A stretch of DNA of 57,333 nt from JBBDIM01 sp040880405 (GCA_040880405.1 JBBDIM010000214.1:1-57333), one strand, 5' to 3'; shown: positions 1 to 9,413, counted from the stretch's first letter. Numbers and translations: made by a program. The notes: a model not told the origin generated them from the letters alone.

Positions 1-49
1 GGCGTTAAATGATTTCGATTTCCGTCATGGCTGGTTGCCTTTGCTTTTT

Positions 50-112
50 TAACGCGGAGACGCAGCGTCCATAGGGGTCCTCTGCGATCTTGCGCGGCTC
101 TGCGTTTCAAAA
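50..112. repeat. Imperfect inverted repeat (AACGCnGAG type)
   Basis: The arms AACGCGGAGACGC (51-63) and CGCGGCTCTGCGTTT (93-107) are imperfect reverse complements around a short spacer. The wording resembles the scattered intergenic repeats of planctomycete genomes, and it is related in style, not in sequence, to the elements near 29.0 and 38.0 kb. No ORF fits here. The stretch 1-209 holds nothing else I can support. Confidence 0.35.
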
Positions 113-209
113 ACAGACTTCGTGTAGATGAATGTTGTTTGGTTGAATTGAGGGTGATCCCTGCATCGGCTAATCCAGGCGCATAACGCGGATCGCACCC
201 TCGAACCAT

Positions 210-241
210 AAAAAAACCCGACCTGATGCAGGCCGGGTTTT
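210..241 (-). terminator. Rho-independent terminator of the Gly-Met-rich protein gene
   Basis: Read on the minus strand, a stem of about 10 bp (AACCCGGCCT / AGGTCGGGTT, one G-U pair) with a 5-base loop is followed by a run of seven T. It lies about 30 bases after the stop of the minus-strand gene that ends at 273. The G-U pair and the T-run favour minus-strand use. Confidence 0.8.
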
Positions 242-272
242 TCGGTGGTTGAATCTTAAATGCCGCGGTCGT

Positions 273-1205
273 TTACTCGTCCACTTCCACCGAAACGGCG
301 GAAGTCGACTCCGTGGACTTCTTTTGCTCCGCTTCGTACGCCCGACGGATGGCGTCCCGTTGCCGCGCAACCTGCACCGCCTTAACCGCCATCACGATTT
401 CGTGCCGCTTGAAGTAGGGTTCCGACCGGCCATCAAGATAATGAATCGTCTTGCCGGCCAGTTCCTGCCAGCTCATATCGTTGTTCAAGTGCCAAGCGGC
501 CGCTTGAGCGGCGTGCTGGGTAATTTCTTTCCGAGCGATCATGTGGCACAGGTCATACACGCCGGGGGTTTCGGTGTAGGCCGACATCGGCTTCAGGTCG
601 TACGGGACTTTGGGGTTGGGATCACGTAGGCCATGGTCGAGGCAAACCCCTTCAATTTTCATTCGCTGGGTCTTCTCCGGCATGAGATTGAACATGCCAC
701 CACCCATGCCACCCATGCCGCCGCCCATACCTCCACCCATGCCGCCGCCCATGCCCATGCCGCCTCCCATTCCGCCGCCCATGCCTTGCATACCGCCGCC
801 GCCCATGCCTCCCATTCCGCCCATGCCACCCATTCCTCCCATGCCTCCGCCGCCCATGCCTCCCATTCCTCCCATGCCACCGCCGAATTGGGCGACCGCG
901 GGGACACCAGCGAAGGCCGCCGGCAAGGCGATCCGGAGCTTTTTGTCGGTGTTGTTGGTGAAGATGACAGTGCCTCGCGTCGAGTCCATCGGGATGAACT
1001 TCACGTGAATCGTGCCCTCTTCCATGGCGGAGAACAGCTCGACATCGGTGAAGTCGTCGAATCCGCGACCCCTCTTCGTCTCAGGGGTATCGGTATCTGG
1101 GCTGCTGGTCTCGGGGGTGGTCGCCATCGAGAGGGTGGGGAGGCACGCCAACATAACCGTCCAGGCAAAAGAAGTCGCCAAGCGGTGAACCAAGTGAGAC
1201 TGCAT
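273..1205 (-). CDS. Secreted Gly-Met-repeat protein, planctomycete hypothetical
   Basis: A 310-residue protein with an N-terminal signal peptide: a basic start, a hydrophobic stretch ending near LACLPTLSMA, and cleavage probably near residue 29. A folded-looking part (about 50-105) contains a VKFIPMDSTRGTVIFTN stretch. A low-complexity block of GGM/GGMGG units follows (about 108-171), then a mixed helical C-terminus (175-310). No enzymatic motif is visible. Proteins with this Gly-Met block and flanking domains recur in planctomycetes, but I know of no function. The Gly-Met codons make two long antisense frames, which are artefacts. The gene stands alone and has its own terminator. Confidence 0.85.
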   Translation of the reverse strand: MQSHLVHRLATSFAWTVMLACLPTLSMATTPETSSPDTDTPETKRGRGFDDFTDVELFSAMEEGTIHVKFIPMDSTRGTVIFTNNTDKKLRIALPAAFAGVPAVAQFGGGMGGMGGMGGGGMGGMGGMGGMGGMGGGGMQGMGGGMGGGMGMGGGMGGGMGGGMGGMGGGMFNLMPEKTQRMKIEGVCLDHGLRDPNPKVPYDLKPMSAYTETPGVYDLCHMIARKEITQHAAQAAAWHLNNDMSWQELAGKTIHYLDGRSEPYFKRHEIVMAVKAVQVARQRDAIRRAYEAEQKKSTESTSAVSVEVDE

Positions 1206-1851
1206 CAGGAAAACTCCTTATTGGACACTATCCAGGCAAGTTGAAGCTGGACAATTGAAACCGGGCAAGATAAACAGCAACCACCGACCGGTCGACCATT
1301 GAAAAACGGCCACCTTCGGTTGGGGATACGCCTTCTAGAATAATCGACCGCTGCGGGAATTCCAAGAAAATTGCAGGTCCTCCGCAATTTATTCGTGGCC
1401 GAGCCACCGCGAACCCACTCGCTGGATCACCCCACCACCCCAACTGAACATCCAAACCACCCCACAGGGGCGCAATTCCACCGATTGTGTGTCGTACGCG
1501 GCCCCGCAATTCCTCCCTCAGGTGGAGATGTTAAAAATCCTCGCCGATCGGCCCGATTAAGACCAGGAATATTGAAGTTCAAGGGGTAACCAACGTCTCC
1601 TAGGCGGAGCAGCCACCCTACGGGGCACCCTAATGAGGACAATTCCGGAAAAACGCGCGAAAAACGAGCCCACGCGGGTTCAAGCGAAGGGGGTTTGCCT
1701 CAATAATCTTGGGGGTGAAAATTGGCGGTATCCGCGGGCGACAGCCTGTCCGGCTTGCAGCCCCGCATTTTCACTCCCCTAGCCCCCTCGAACAGCCCGC
1801 GAGAGGGGTCTCCCCTATTGCCGAACAAGTCACCCACAGGAAACGCCTTCA
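1206..1851. other. Intergenic region between divergent genes
   Basis: These 646 bases separate the minus-strand Gly-Met gene from the plus-strand pyrophosphatase gene and must carry both promoters. I found no convincing -35/-10 pair, riboswitch or conserved hairpin. Short ORFs here lack ribosome-binding sites and family resemblance. AGGA at 1837-1840 is a plausible Shine-Dalgarno for the pyrophosphatase start at 1852. Confidence 0.5.
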
Positions 1852-4344
1852 ATGTTCTACGGCATCTGGTTGTTTGTCTTTCTGGCAGCGGTCGGGGCCT
1901 TGGTCCAGGCCTACTTCTTTTACTTCAAGATGTCGCAGGCCGACCCCGGCAATAGCCGGATGGAGGAGATCGCCGGGTATGTCCGCGAAGGGGCCAACGC
2001 TTACCTGACCCAGCAGTACACGGTGGTTGCCCTGTTCTTCGTGGCGATTGGCGTGCTGTTGGCCCTGCTGGCCTTTGTGTTCGAGGTGCAAAGTGCGTGG
2101 GTGCCATTCGCGTTTGTGACCGGCGGGTTTTTCTCTGGGTTGGCGGGTTGGATCGGCATGAAAACCGCCACGCTGGCCAGCAACCGAACCGCCGCCGGTG
2201 CCCATCACTCGCTGAACCAAGGTTTGCAGATCGCCTTTCGCAGCGGGGCCGTGATGGGACTGACCGTGGTGGGGCTGGGCCTCTTGGATATCTCCATTTG
2301 GTTCGCCGTGCTGTACTGGGTGTTTCACCTGCCGCTGATCGAAGTGACCGTCACCATGCTCTGCTTCGGGATGGGGGCGAGTTGCCAGGCGTTGTTTGCA
2401 AGGGTCGGCGGTGGGATCTTCACCAAGGCGGCCGATGTGGGTGCCGACTTGGTGGGCAAGGTGGAACAAGGAATCCCGGAGGACGATCCCCGCAACCCCG
2501 CCTCGATCGCCGACAACGTGGGAGACAACGTCGGCGACGTCGCCGGCATGGGGGCCGACCTGTACGAGTCGTACTGCGGGTCGATCCTCGCAACCGCCGC
2601 CTTGGGCGTGGCCGCCTTTTCATCTCAGGCCTTGGCCACGGAGGCGGGCATTACCGACTTGGCCGACGCCCAGCTCCGCGCCCTGTTCCTCCCCCTGCTA
2701 ATCGCCGGAGCGGGGATTTGCCTCTCGATTTTGGGAGTCTACTTGGTCCGCACGCGCGAGGACGCCACCCAGAAAAACCTGCTCTCGGCGCTCTCGCGGG
2801 GGATCAACGCCTCGACCGGCCTGGTCGCCGTCGCGGCCATTCTGCTATGCAGTTGGCTGATGCCGGTCGTGCCGCAAGCGCTGCTGTTTGCCAATCTGCC
2901 GATCCCCGGGGTCGCAATCAGCGTGATGGTCGGGCTGGCCGCCGGGTGGCTGATCGGCAAATGGACCGAATACTGCACCAGCGACGAATACAGCCCGACG
3001 AAAAAGCTGGCGGAACAATCCCTCACCGGCCCGGCCACCATCATCATTGGCGGAGTCGCCGACGGGATGCTGAGCGTCTGGTTCCCGGTGCTTGTAGTGG
3101 CGGGGGCGACCCTCAGCGCGTTCGGCTTTGCCAACGGCTGGAACTTTGTCGATCCGGAATTCTTCGCCCTGGGACTTTACGGCGTGGGGATCGCCGCGGT
3201 GGGGATGCTCAGCACCCTGGGCATTACCCTCGCGACCGACGCCTACGGCCCAATCGCCGACAACGCCGGCGGAAACGCCGAGATGTCCGGCCTGCCAGGC
3301 CTCGTCCGTGAGCGGACCGACGCCCTGGATAGTCTCGGCAACACGACCGCCGCCACCGGCAAAGGGTTCGCGATCGGCTCGGCCGCTCTCACCGCCTTGG
3401 CCCTGATGGCCGCCTACGTGGAACAGGTCCGCGATGGCTTCCGCCGCTGGGGAGACAGTGTCGCCGTGCAAATGGAATACGACACGCCCTACAAAGCCTC
3501 GCAAGGTTTCGTCCTGTATAAGACTCAGGGCGAAGGTGCCGACCGCGTGTTTGGCTACTTCGCCATGCCGACCGATCTCCGCCACGCCGGTGTGAAAGAC
3601 CCCTGGCGCGAGCTCGCCCCGGCGAGCTTGGTCCCATTGCCGGAGGGGATGGTCGAGATCACCCCGACCGAACTCACCCCGCGGCTCCACTTTGTCGAGT
3701 CCGGGGCCGAGCTAGTGGATGTCCAGCAAGCGACCTTGAGCGACTTCACCACCTACTACGAAGCCACGATGATGAACCCCCGCGTGATGGTCGGGATGTT
3801 CATCGGGGCGATGGCGACCTTCGTGTTCTGCGCCCTCACCATGAAAGCGGTCGGCCGCGCCGCGTACGGCATGGTGGAAGAGGTCCGGCGGCAATTCCGC
3901 GAGAAGCCAGGCATCATGGCCGGGACCGAACTGCCGGACTACGCCGCCCCGGTCGCGATTAGTACCAAGGCGGCCCAACTGGAAATGATCGTCCCCTCGC
4001 TGCTCGGTTTAGCGACGCCGATTCTCGTCGGCTGGCTCCTGGGGGTCGGCGCGGTGCTGGGTCTGTTGGTCGGTTCGCTAACCACCGGCTTCTGCCTGGC
4101 GATCTTCATGGCCAACGCGGGCGGTTCATGGGACAACGCCAAAAAGTATATTGAAGCGGGCAACCACGGCGGCAAAGGTTCCGACGCCCACAAAGCGGCC
4201 GTCGTGGGAGACACCGTCGGCGACCCCTTCAAAGACACCAGCGGCCCCAGCCTGAACATCCTTATTAAACTAATGAGCATGGTAAGCGTGGTCGCGGCCG
4301 GGTTTGTGGTGCGGTACAGCTTGATGGCGCTGGGGCTGTTTTAG
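1852..4344 (+). CDS. hppA: Membrane-bound ion-pumping pyrophosphatase (K+-dependent type)
   Basis: An integral membrane pyrophosphatase that couples hydrolysis of PPi to H+ or Na+ export. Family hallmarks are clear: the DVGADLVGKVE segment, the DNVGDNVGDVAGMGADLYE motif, the DAYGPIADNAGGNAEM motif and the C-terminal GDTVGDPFKDTSGP motif, all of which bind Mg-PPi. The segment GNTTAATGKGFAIG has Ala where K+-independent enzymes have Lys, so I predict K+ dependence. At 830 residues it is longer than the usual 650-750. The extra length is a hydrophilic insertion of about 118 residues (524-641) between two membrane segments near the C-terminal third. Whether it pumps H+ or Na+ cannot be decided by eye. 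Confidence 0.95.
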   Translation: MFYGIWLFVFLAAVGALVQAYFFYFKMSQADPGNSRMEEIAGYVREGANAYLTQQYTVVALFFVAIGVLLALLAFVFEVQSAWVPFAFVTGGFFSGLAGWIGMKTATLASNRTAAGAHHSLNQGLQIAFRSGAVMGLTVVGLGLLDISIWFAVLYWVFHLPLIEVTVTMLCFGMGASCQALFARVGGGIFTKAADVGADLVGKVEQGIPEDDPRNPASIADNVGDNVGDVAGMGADLYESYCGSILATAALGVAAFSSQALATEAGITDLADAQLRALFLPLLIAGAGICLSILGVYLVRTREDATQKNLLSALSRGINASTGLVAVAAILLCSWLMPVVPQALLFANLPIPGVAISVMVGLAAGWLIGKWTEYCTSDEYSPTKKLAEQSLTGPATIIIGGVADGMLSVWFPVLVVAGATLSAFGFANGWNFVDPEFFALGLYGVGIAAVGMLSTLGITLATDAYGPIADNAGGNAEMSGLPGLVRERTDALDSLGNTTAATGKGFAIGSAALTALALMAAYVEQVRDGFRRWGDSVAVQMEYDTPYKASQGFVLYKTQGEGADRVFGYFAMPTDLRHAGVKDPWRELAPASLVPLPEGMVEITPTELTPRLHFVESGAELVDVQQATLSDFTTYYEATMMNPRVMVGMFIGAMATFVFCALTMKAVGRAAYGMVEEVRRQFREKPGIMAGTELPDYAAPVAISTKAAQLEMIVPSLLGLATPILVGWLLGVGAVLGLLVGSLTTGFCLAIFMANAGGSWDNAKKYIEAGNHGGKGSDAHKAAVVGDTVGDPFKDTSGPSLNILIKLMSMVSVVAAGFVVRYSLMALGLF

Positions 4345-4380
4345 GGGAGTATGAAAAGGGGCGACGCGTTGAAAACGGCA

Positions 4381-4968
4381 TCAACGTTCCGCTACGAATC
4401 CGTAATGATAGGGACAACATGTCAGCGGATCGAACCGGATATTCTGAAATCCAACCTCTTGCATCCATGCTTGGCATTGTTCGGGACGGGGCCGGATGTC
4501 CATCGACGGGCCACGAGGTGTCGATTCATCGTCGTTCCAGTGAATCACTCCGACTTTGCCGCTCGGTCTCAACACACGATACGCCTCCTCCAGCAATCCT
4601 ATTGGATCTTCGATATGCAGGATGTTGAAGAGCATGGCGTATCCGAGACAATGATCGGGCCGACCACACCCGGTGGACACAAAGTCCCGTTGTCCGACGA
4701 TGACATTGTTGAGGCCAGTGTCATCCAAACGACGACGGGTGGCATCGACCATTTCGGCTTCGATATCGAGGGCATAGACCTTCCCCGCGGTTCTTCTCGC
4801 CGACGACTCGGTGAAGAGTCCGTAGCCACACCCAAACTCGACGATATCTCCGCTGTCCCGATCGCACTCCAAGCGAGAAAGAATGCAATCGGGCTTGAAA
4901 AAGGATGCCCAATATTCCTCTTCAGGCATCCCACTCTGACGTCCCTTCACTTTAACAACCTCTTGCAT
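4381..4968 (-). CDS. Class I SAM-dependent methyltransferase
   Basis: A 195-residue Rossmann-fold methyltransferase. The glycine-rich SAM motif I is VEFGCGYGLFTE, followed by an acidic residue at the end of strand 2 (VYALDIEAEMVD) and a post-motif region with LLEEAYRVLRPSGKVGVIHW, which is typical of UbiE/Methyltransf_11 proteins. The substrate cannot be told. The start has a GGAG 7 bases upstream. It follows the small secreted-protein gene after 17 bases on the same strand, so the two are probably cotranscribed. Convergent with the pyrophosphatase gene, only about 36 bases apart. Confidence 0.85.
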   Translation of the reverse strand: MQEVVKVKGRQSGMPEEEYWASFFKPDCILSRLECDRDSGDIVEFGCGYGLFTESSARRTAGKVYALDIEAEMVDATRRRLDDTGLNNVIVGQRDFVSTGCGRPDHCLGYAMLFNILHIEDPIGLLEEAYRVLRPSGKVGVIHWNDDESTPRGPSMDIRPRPEQCQAWMQEVGFQNIRFDPLTCCPYHYGFVAER

Positions 4969-4985
4969 TGACGCTCCGCCGCGAA

Positions 4986-5219
4986 TTATCGGCGGCCGTG
5001 TCGGAAGTGGTGGACTCGGCGGACGGTGTTGCCATAGAAGTGGCCGGGGCGGTTGGGCCGCTCGACGATCGGCATCGCGCGGATCTCTTCCACGCTGACG
5101 CTGCGTCGTAGCCGCGCCGCTGCCGCTTCGGATGTTTCAACTTCCGCAGCGCCCAAAAAGGTGGCGGCGGTGAAAAACAGCGAGGCTCCGATCATTGCCA
5201 ATTGGCGTCCGAAAAACAT
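4986..5219 (-). CDS. Small secreted protein, unknown function
   Basis: A 77-residue product starting at the ATG at 5217-5219, chosen because AAGGAG lies about 10 bases upstream; a longer in-frame reading to 5369 has no such site. The N-terminus (MFFGRQLAMIGASLFFTAA) is a signal peptide ending near FLGAA. The mature part is short and basic with a VEEIRAMPIVERPNRPGHFYG segment and a His/Arg-rich tail (RRVHHFRHGRR). Planctomycetes have many such small exported proteins. I recognise no family. The methyltransferase gene follows on the same strand. Confidence 0.65.
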   Translation of the reverse strand: MFFGRQLAMIGASLFFTAATFLGAAEVETSEAAAARLRRSVSVEEIRAMPIVERPNRPGHFYGNTVRRVHHFRHGRR

Positions 5220-5770
5220 CGTGGTCGTCTCCTTGAATCGATTCTCTGTTGTCCCGTTCGAGCGATAATATAACTCGCAAATCAGGGCGAGTTGCCGATA
5301 ACCGCGCGACTTTTCGCTAAACGAACAGGCCGACCCTCCCCTACAATCAATTCGGCCGGGCCGGACCATCCGTTTGTCCTCTTACCCGCTACCCAACCGG
5401 GTGTGTATTTCCCCGATTTCCAACGAAGGGCGACGGTTTGAGGCACGAAAGCTCACCAAACGAAGACCTATCGCGATACGACGCGGATGTCAGCGATCGG
5501 CGAACAAGGTTTTTCTACGAACAAGGTCGGCGATGGTTTGCGTCGATTGGTTAATTTCCCGAAATTATCTCAGACTCCCAGTGTGACGATGCCACTTTCG
5601 AGGGGATTATCCCGAGTCCGGCACCACGCGCGAGATCGAACGATAGCGACCGAGCGAAGGAACCGGGGCCATGGCCGAATGATATAATTAGTCGACCTGG
5701 ATCACCTGCCACCCGCCAAGAATGCGACGAGTGGCAGACGCCAGTTCGTTTTCTAAAGGGAGCGGATTGA
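5220..5770. other. Intergenic region, no gene seen
   Basis: These 551 bases lie between two minus-strand genes. Frames of 60-113 codons exist on both strands but lack start signals and family resemblance. A TATAAT hexamer occurs at 5683-5688 on the plus strand, without a matching -35 box or a downstream plus-strand gene, so I do not call a promoter. Confidence 0.45.
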
Positions 5771-6202
5771 TCATTCCACCAGGGATGCGTCCAACGTGAT
5801 CTCGGCGTTGAGCAATTTCGAGACGGGACAGTTTGCCTTGGCTTTCTCGGCCAATTCCTGGAATTTTGACGTATCGTTCCCGGATACTTTCGCCTTCAGC
5901 GTCAAATGAACCGACTTGATGGTGAACCCCGCCCCTTCTTTTTCCAGGCTCACCTCGGCTAGGGTCTCTAGCCTGTCGGCGGTCAGATCCGCTTCTCCGA
6001 GAATTTTCGAGAGGGCCATGCTGAAACACCCGGCGTGAGCGGCCGCGATCAGTTCCTCCGGATTAGTTCCCTGCTGGTCTTCAAATCGGCTTGAAAACCC
6101 ATACGGTTGGCTTTTGAGGACGCCGCTTTCCGTCGAGACCTCCCCCTTGCCCTCTTTGATACTCCCTTGCCAAACGGCCGAGCCTTTACGTCGGATTGCC
6201 AT
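5771..6202 (-). CDS. osmC: OsmC-family thiol peroxidase
   Basis: A 143-residue OsmC/Ohr-fold peroxidase, expected to reduce organic hydroperoxides or peroxide in the cytoplasm with two redox cysteines. Both are present: Cys59 in AAAHAGCFSMALS and Cys125 in KANCPVSKLL. The N-terminal part with GTNPEELIAAAHAGC is characteristic of the OsmC rather than the Ohr branch. Length is normal for the family. It stands alone on the minus strand, divergent from the DUF421 gene. Confidence 0.93.
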   Translation of the reverse strand: MAIRRKGSAVWQGSIKEGKGEVSTESGVLKSQPYGFSSRFEDQQGTNPEELIAAAHAGCFSMALSKILGEADLTADRLETLAEVSLEKEGAGFTIKSVHLTLKAKVSGNDTSKFQELAEKAKANCPVSKLLNAEITLDASLVE

Positions 6203-6476
6203 GAACCTGCTCCTGATGGATCGAAGAATAATGTTGCCGAACCAAAATCGACCGAGCGGTTACACTCCGCCACGTCGTTACCAGATTTTTAACCTTGTCG
6301 TCTCGACCGGCAAAATCATTTCTTGGTATCAGAAGGTCTCGTCGCGACGATCAAACGCTCCTCATTCGACCTTGTGCGTTCGACCTCCCGGTGTTCTTCG
6401 GATTACTCCGCGCTAGAATTCCCGCCTGAAGCAAGCCCGCGACAATCACTCCTAGTGACTAAGATGGGAGACTCCA

Positions 6477-6998
6477 TTGGCAAATTTATTATTCAGCGGC
6501 TGGGATAGCTTGTTCCGGACATTCGTGGTGGGGATCGTGGCTTATGGGGCGTTGATCTTCCTCTTGAGAATCTCCGGCAAGCGGACCCTCTCTAAGATGA
6601 ACGCCTTCGACTTTATCGTGACCATCGCCCTCGGATCGACCCTCGCCACCGTGATGCTCAACAAGCAAATCGCGCTGGCCGAGGGCTCGCTCGCCTTTGC
6701 GCTGTTGATCGGATTGCAGTTCGTCGTCACCTGGACCAGCGTGCGTATTCGGTGGGTGAAGAAACTTGTAACCGGCGAGCCCAGCATGTTGCTCTATCGG
6801 GGCGAGCTCCTGCCAGAGGCCTTACGCCTCACGCGCGTCACCGAGGAGGAGATCCGAGCGGCCGTACGATCTGCCGGGATCTCGGACTTGGCCGAGGTGG
6901 AAGCGGTCGTCCTGGAAACCGAGGGCTCGTTGAGTGTCATCCAGCGAAACGGAAACACGGAATCGACCAGTCTCGCCGGAGTCGACATGCCTAACTAG
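6477..6998 (+). CDS. DUF421 (YetF-like) membrane protein
   Basis: A 173-residue protein with two or three N-terminal membrane segments (about 12-80) containing RISGKRTLSKMNAFDFIVTI, the signature of the DUF421/YetF family. A small soluble C-terminal domain follows (about 90-165, LLYRGELLPEALRLTRVTEEE and a VEAVVLETEGSLSVI strand). The biochemical role of the family is not settled. The start is TTG at 6477 with GGGAG about 6 bases upstream; the nearby ATG at 6464 is in another frame. Confidence 0.85.
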   Translation: MANLLFSGWDSLFRTFVVGIVAYGALIFLLRISGKRTLSKMNAFDFIVTIALGSTLATVMLNKQIALAEGSLAFALLIGLQFVVTWTSVRIRWVKKLVTGEPSMLLYRGELLPEALRLTRVTEEEIRAAVRSAGISDLAEVEAVVLETEGSLSVIQRNGNTESTSLAGVDMPN

Positions 6999-7252
6999 GC
7001 CCAAAATGATTTTCCCGCAGCCGTTCTCCACAGCCAATGCACCGCCCTTGATCTCAAACGCACCACCATGCGTTCCAAGCAACCATCTCTGGACGATGAT
7101 GCCCCGGCAAAGCCTCTTCTCTTAGGCTTATATCTTCCCCAGCTTCTCCAGAAACGTCCTAGGCATGACATTTGCAACGTCTCCTCAGGCAGCCTCCCGG
7201 CAAGTTACCCCGGTTGATGTGCGACCCATTTTTAATTTCAGGAGGAGAAACC

Positions 7253-7762
7253 GTGTCCAACGCATTGATACCCGATACAAGCCAACGCGTCCCACAAAAT
7301 ACCGAAGCGGTGCTCAACCGCCGGATTCGGCATGAGACGGAGGATCGCGTGGCCAGTTACCACCACGCTTCGCCCGGTCAGATCGAGGCCCGGCTGCAAC
7401 AGTTGGACCAAGAGTGGGACACCGAGCGGACGCTGGAAGCCAACGCCGCTTCGATCGCGTTTGCTGGCTGTGTGTTGGCAGCCACCGCCGATCAGCGGTG
7501 GATTGTGGTCCCTTTGGCCGTGTCGGCCTTTCTGCTTCAACACGCGGTCCAAGGTTGGTGTCCGCCGTTGCCGTTGATTCGCCGCCTGGGATTTCGGACC
7601 CAGCGTGAGATTGACGAGGAACGATTCGCCCTGAAGGCCTTACGAGGTGATTTCCGTCCGGCGAGTGAGCCCTCAACGGTTGAAGACTCCTCGGCGATTG
7701 GTGTGCCATCACCCGGCCAAAAGCTGTCACCTCGCCATGCACTCGAATCGGTCAACCTTTAG
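7253..7762 (+). CDS. DUF2892-type membrane protein
   Basis: I place the start at GTG 7253, not further upstream, because an AGGAGGAG ribosome-binding site (7240-7247) precedes it directly. The 169-residue product has a charged N-terminal helix (RRIRHETEDRVASYHH... LQQLDQEWDTERTLE), then a hydrophobic pair of segments (about 70-115: AASIAFAGCVLAATADQRW...). The stretch GWCPPLPLIRRLGFRT matches the end of DUF2892 (YgaP membrane-domain-like) proteins. A disordered tail follows. It lies 25 bases before the DUF326 gene and is probably cotranscribed with it. Confidence 0.75.
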   Translation: MSNALIPDTSQRVPQNTEAVLNRRIRHETEDRVASYHHASPGQIEARLQQLDQEWDTERTLEANAASIAFAGCVLAATADQRWIVVPLAVSAFLLQHAVQGWCPPLPLIRRLGFRTQREIDEERFALKALRGDFRPASEPSTVEDSSAIGVPSPGQKLSPRHALESVNL

Positions 7763-7787
7763 CAATTGACCAAGGAGAAGAGATCCA

Positions 7788-8117
7788 ATGACGCAAGACA
7801 AATATGCTGCCTGCATTCAGGCCTGTGTTGAATGCGCCATGGCCTGCGAGCACTGTGCCGATTCCTGTTTGAGCGAGCAGGATGTCGGCATGATGGTGGA
7901 GTGCATCCGGCTGGACGGAGATTGCTCCGCAATGTGCTGGATGGCTGCGAAGTTCATGAGCCGCGACTCCGAATTCGCCCTCCAATTTTGTGGCCTCTGC
8001 GCCGAAGTCTGCGAAGCCTGCGGAGCCGAATGCGGCAAACATGACCACGACCATTGTCGAAAATGCGCCGAGGCTTGTCGGCGATGCGCCCAGGAGTGCC
8101 GCGGGATGGCGGGGTAG
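7788..8117 (+). CDS. Cysteine-rich four-helix-bundle copper-type protein (DUF326)
   Basis: A 109-residue protein with about 19 cysteines in CxxC and CxxxC spacing along predicted helices (for example ACIQACVECAMACEHCADSC and CRKCAEACRRCAQEC). This is the pattern of the DUF326 family, which includes the Csp copper-storage proteins whose four-helix core is lined with Cys that bind Cu(I). There is no signal peptide, so storage would be cytosolic. AAGGAG precedes the ATG. Cotranscription with the DUF2892 gene suggests a metal or thiol-stress unit. Copper binding itself is inferred from the family. Confidence 0.88.
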   Translation: MTQDKYAACIQACVECAMACEHCADSCLSEQDVGMMVECIRLDGDCSAMCWMAAKFMSRDSEFALQFCGLCAEVCEACGAECGKHDHDHCRKCAEACRRCAQECRGMAG

Positions 8118-8392
8118 TCGCTCACCAACCAACGGTCGGTGTGTCGCTCGGGATAAATTAGCCCTCCGCGAATATCTCCCGTAGGGCGCGACCTCGCTTC
8201 CGCAACTCAGGGTTGAGGGGTGAAGCCCTATCGGGTGAAACCCACCAAAATATCTTGACTTACGATACCCTATCGCTGCCTTGTTGGTTTCAGACGGGCG
8301 AAAAAGGATCTAGCGTTGTTCCTTCTGCTTGTGGTAAAAAGAGAGTGAAAAGAGAGCAAATATTTTTTTTGAGAGTGGAGAACGAAAGACAA

Positions 8393-9373
8393 ATGGGAGT
8401 GCATTACCCAATTGAGGATGAGAGTGAGACGAACGAGTATGCGCCGTCTCACGTTGTAAAAGCCTCGGCACGATGGCCAGTCCCTCATCCAATACCATAT
8501 CAAGGCAGCAAGAGAAATCTTGCACCCGTGATCTTGTCTTATTTTCCACAAAAATTGGTACGCCTTGTGGAGCCTTTCGCGGGTTCCGCAGCTATCTCGC
8601 TGGCAACCGCGTACAAAAATCTCGCATCGACATTTATACTCAATGATGCCCATGAACCGCTTGCCGCGTTATGGAGGGAAATTGTTGAGCGACCTGACCA
8701 GCTTTCCGATGAATATGAGGACCTGTGGCATAAGCAACAAGGAAATGAACAGGACTTCTACAACCGCATTCGTTCAAAGTTTAACACGACGCATCGACCC
8801 GCATACTTTTTGTATCTTCTAGCTCGATGTGTCAAGGCGGCAATTCGTTACAATAGCTCGGGCGAGTTCAATAATAGTCCCGACAATCGCCGCAAGGGTG
8901 CGTTACCCTCAACGATGCGTCGGAGAATCAATGGGGCGTCGACGTTGCTCCAAGGCCGTACCGTTATCGCGTCGTCTGACTACAGACAGATACTGGAAGG
9001 TTGTGACAAGAACGATCTTATTTACTTGGATCCTCCGTACCAAGGAGTATGCGGGAATCGAGACAATCGTTATGCTCCCAAGGTAGATCATACTTCGTTC
9101 TGTGAATCACTAACCACACTAAATGAAAAAGGGTGTCTTTTCGTTGTCAGTTATGATGGTCGAATGGGAACGAAGATTTACGGTGAACCGATGCCCAAGA
9201 GCTTGGAGCTTTTTCACATAGAGATACATGCTGGCCGCTCCAGTCAAGCAACTCTTTTGGGAAGGGAGAGCGAGACTTACGAGTCATTGTACCTATCACC
9301 TGCTCTGGCCAAGGTACTGGGAAAAAACAGGAAAGTCAAAAAGGCAGAAACACAGCCTTCTTTATTCGATTAG
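8393..9373 (+). CDS. D12-class DNA adenine-N6 methyltransferase (Dam-like)
   Basis: A 326-residue enzyme that should methylate adenine N6 in DNA. The SAM-binding motif is VEPFAGSAAISLA, preceded by the typical PIPYQGSKRNL; the catalytic motif is YLDPPYQG. The region between holds the target-recognition part (YFLYLLARCVKAAIRYNSSGEFNNS). I start it at ATG 8393, which gives a length near the family norm; a TTG at 8213 would add 60 unconvincing residues. The gene is AT-richer than its neighbours and is followed 40 bases later by an HNH nuclease, suggesting a horizontally acquired modification enzyme. Confidence 0.92.
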   Translation: MGVHYPIEDESETNEYAPSHVVKASARWPVPHPIPYQGSKRNLAPVILSYFPQKLVRLVEPFAGSAAISLATAYKNLASTFILNDAHEPLAALWREIVERPDQLSDEYEDLWHKQQGNEQDFYNRIRSKFNTTHRPAYFLYLLARCVKAAIRYNSSGEFNNSPDNRRKGALPSTMRRRINGASTLLQGRTVIASSDYRQILEGCDKNDLIYLDPPYQGVCGNRDNRYAPKVDHTSFCESLTTLNEKGCLFVVSYDGRMGTKIYGEPMPKSLELFHIEIHAGRSSQATLLGRESETYESLYLSPALAKVLGKNRKVKKAETQPSLFD

Positions 9374-9413
9374 GACAGTCGAATTCAAATTCGTACGGTA
9401 AAGGATTACCAAC

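Noticed and set aside
610..1244. Two plus-strand frames (610-1008 and 633-1244) rich in Met/Pro or His/Ala
   Set aside because: They are antisense reads of the Gly-Met block of the minus-strand gene; the repeat codons keep all frames open.
5683..5688. TATAAT as a promoter
   Set aside because: No -35 box at the right distance and no downstream plus-strand gene.
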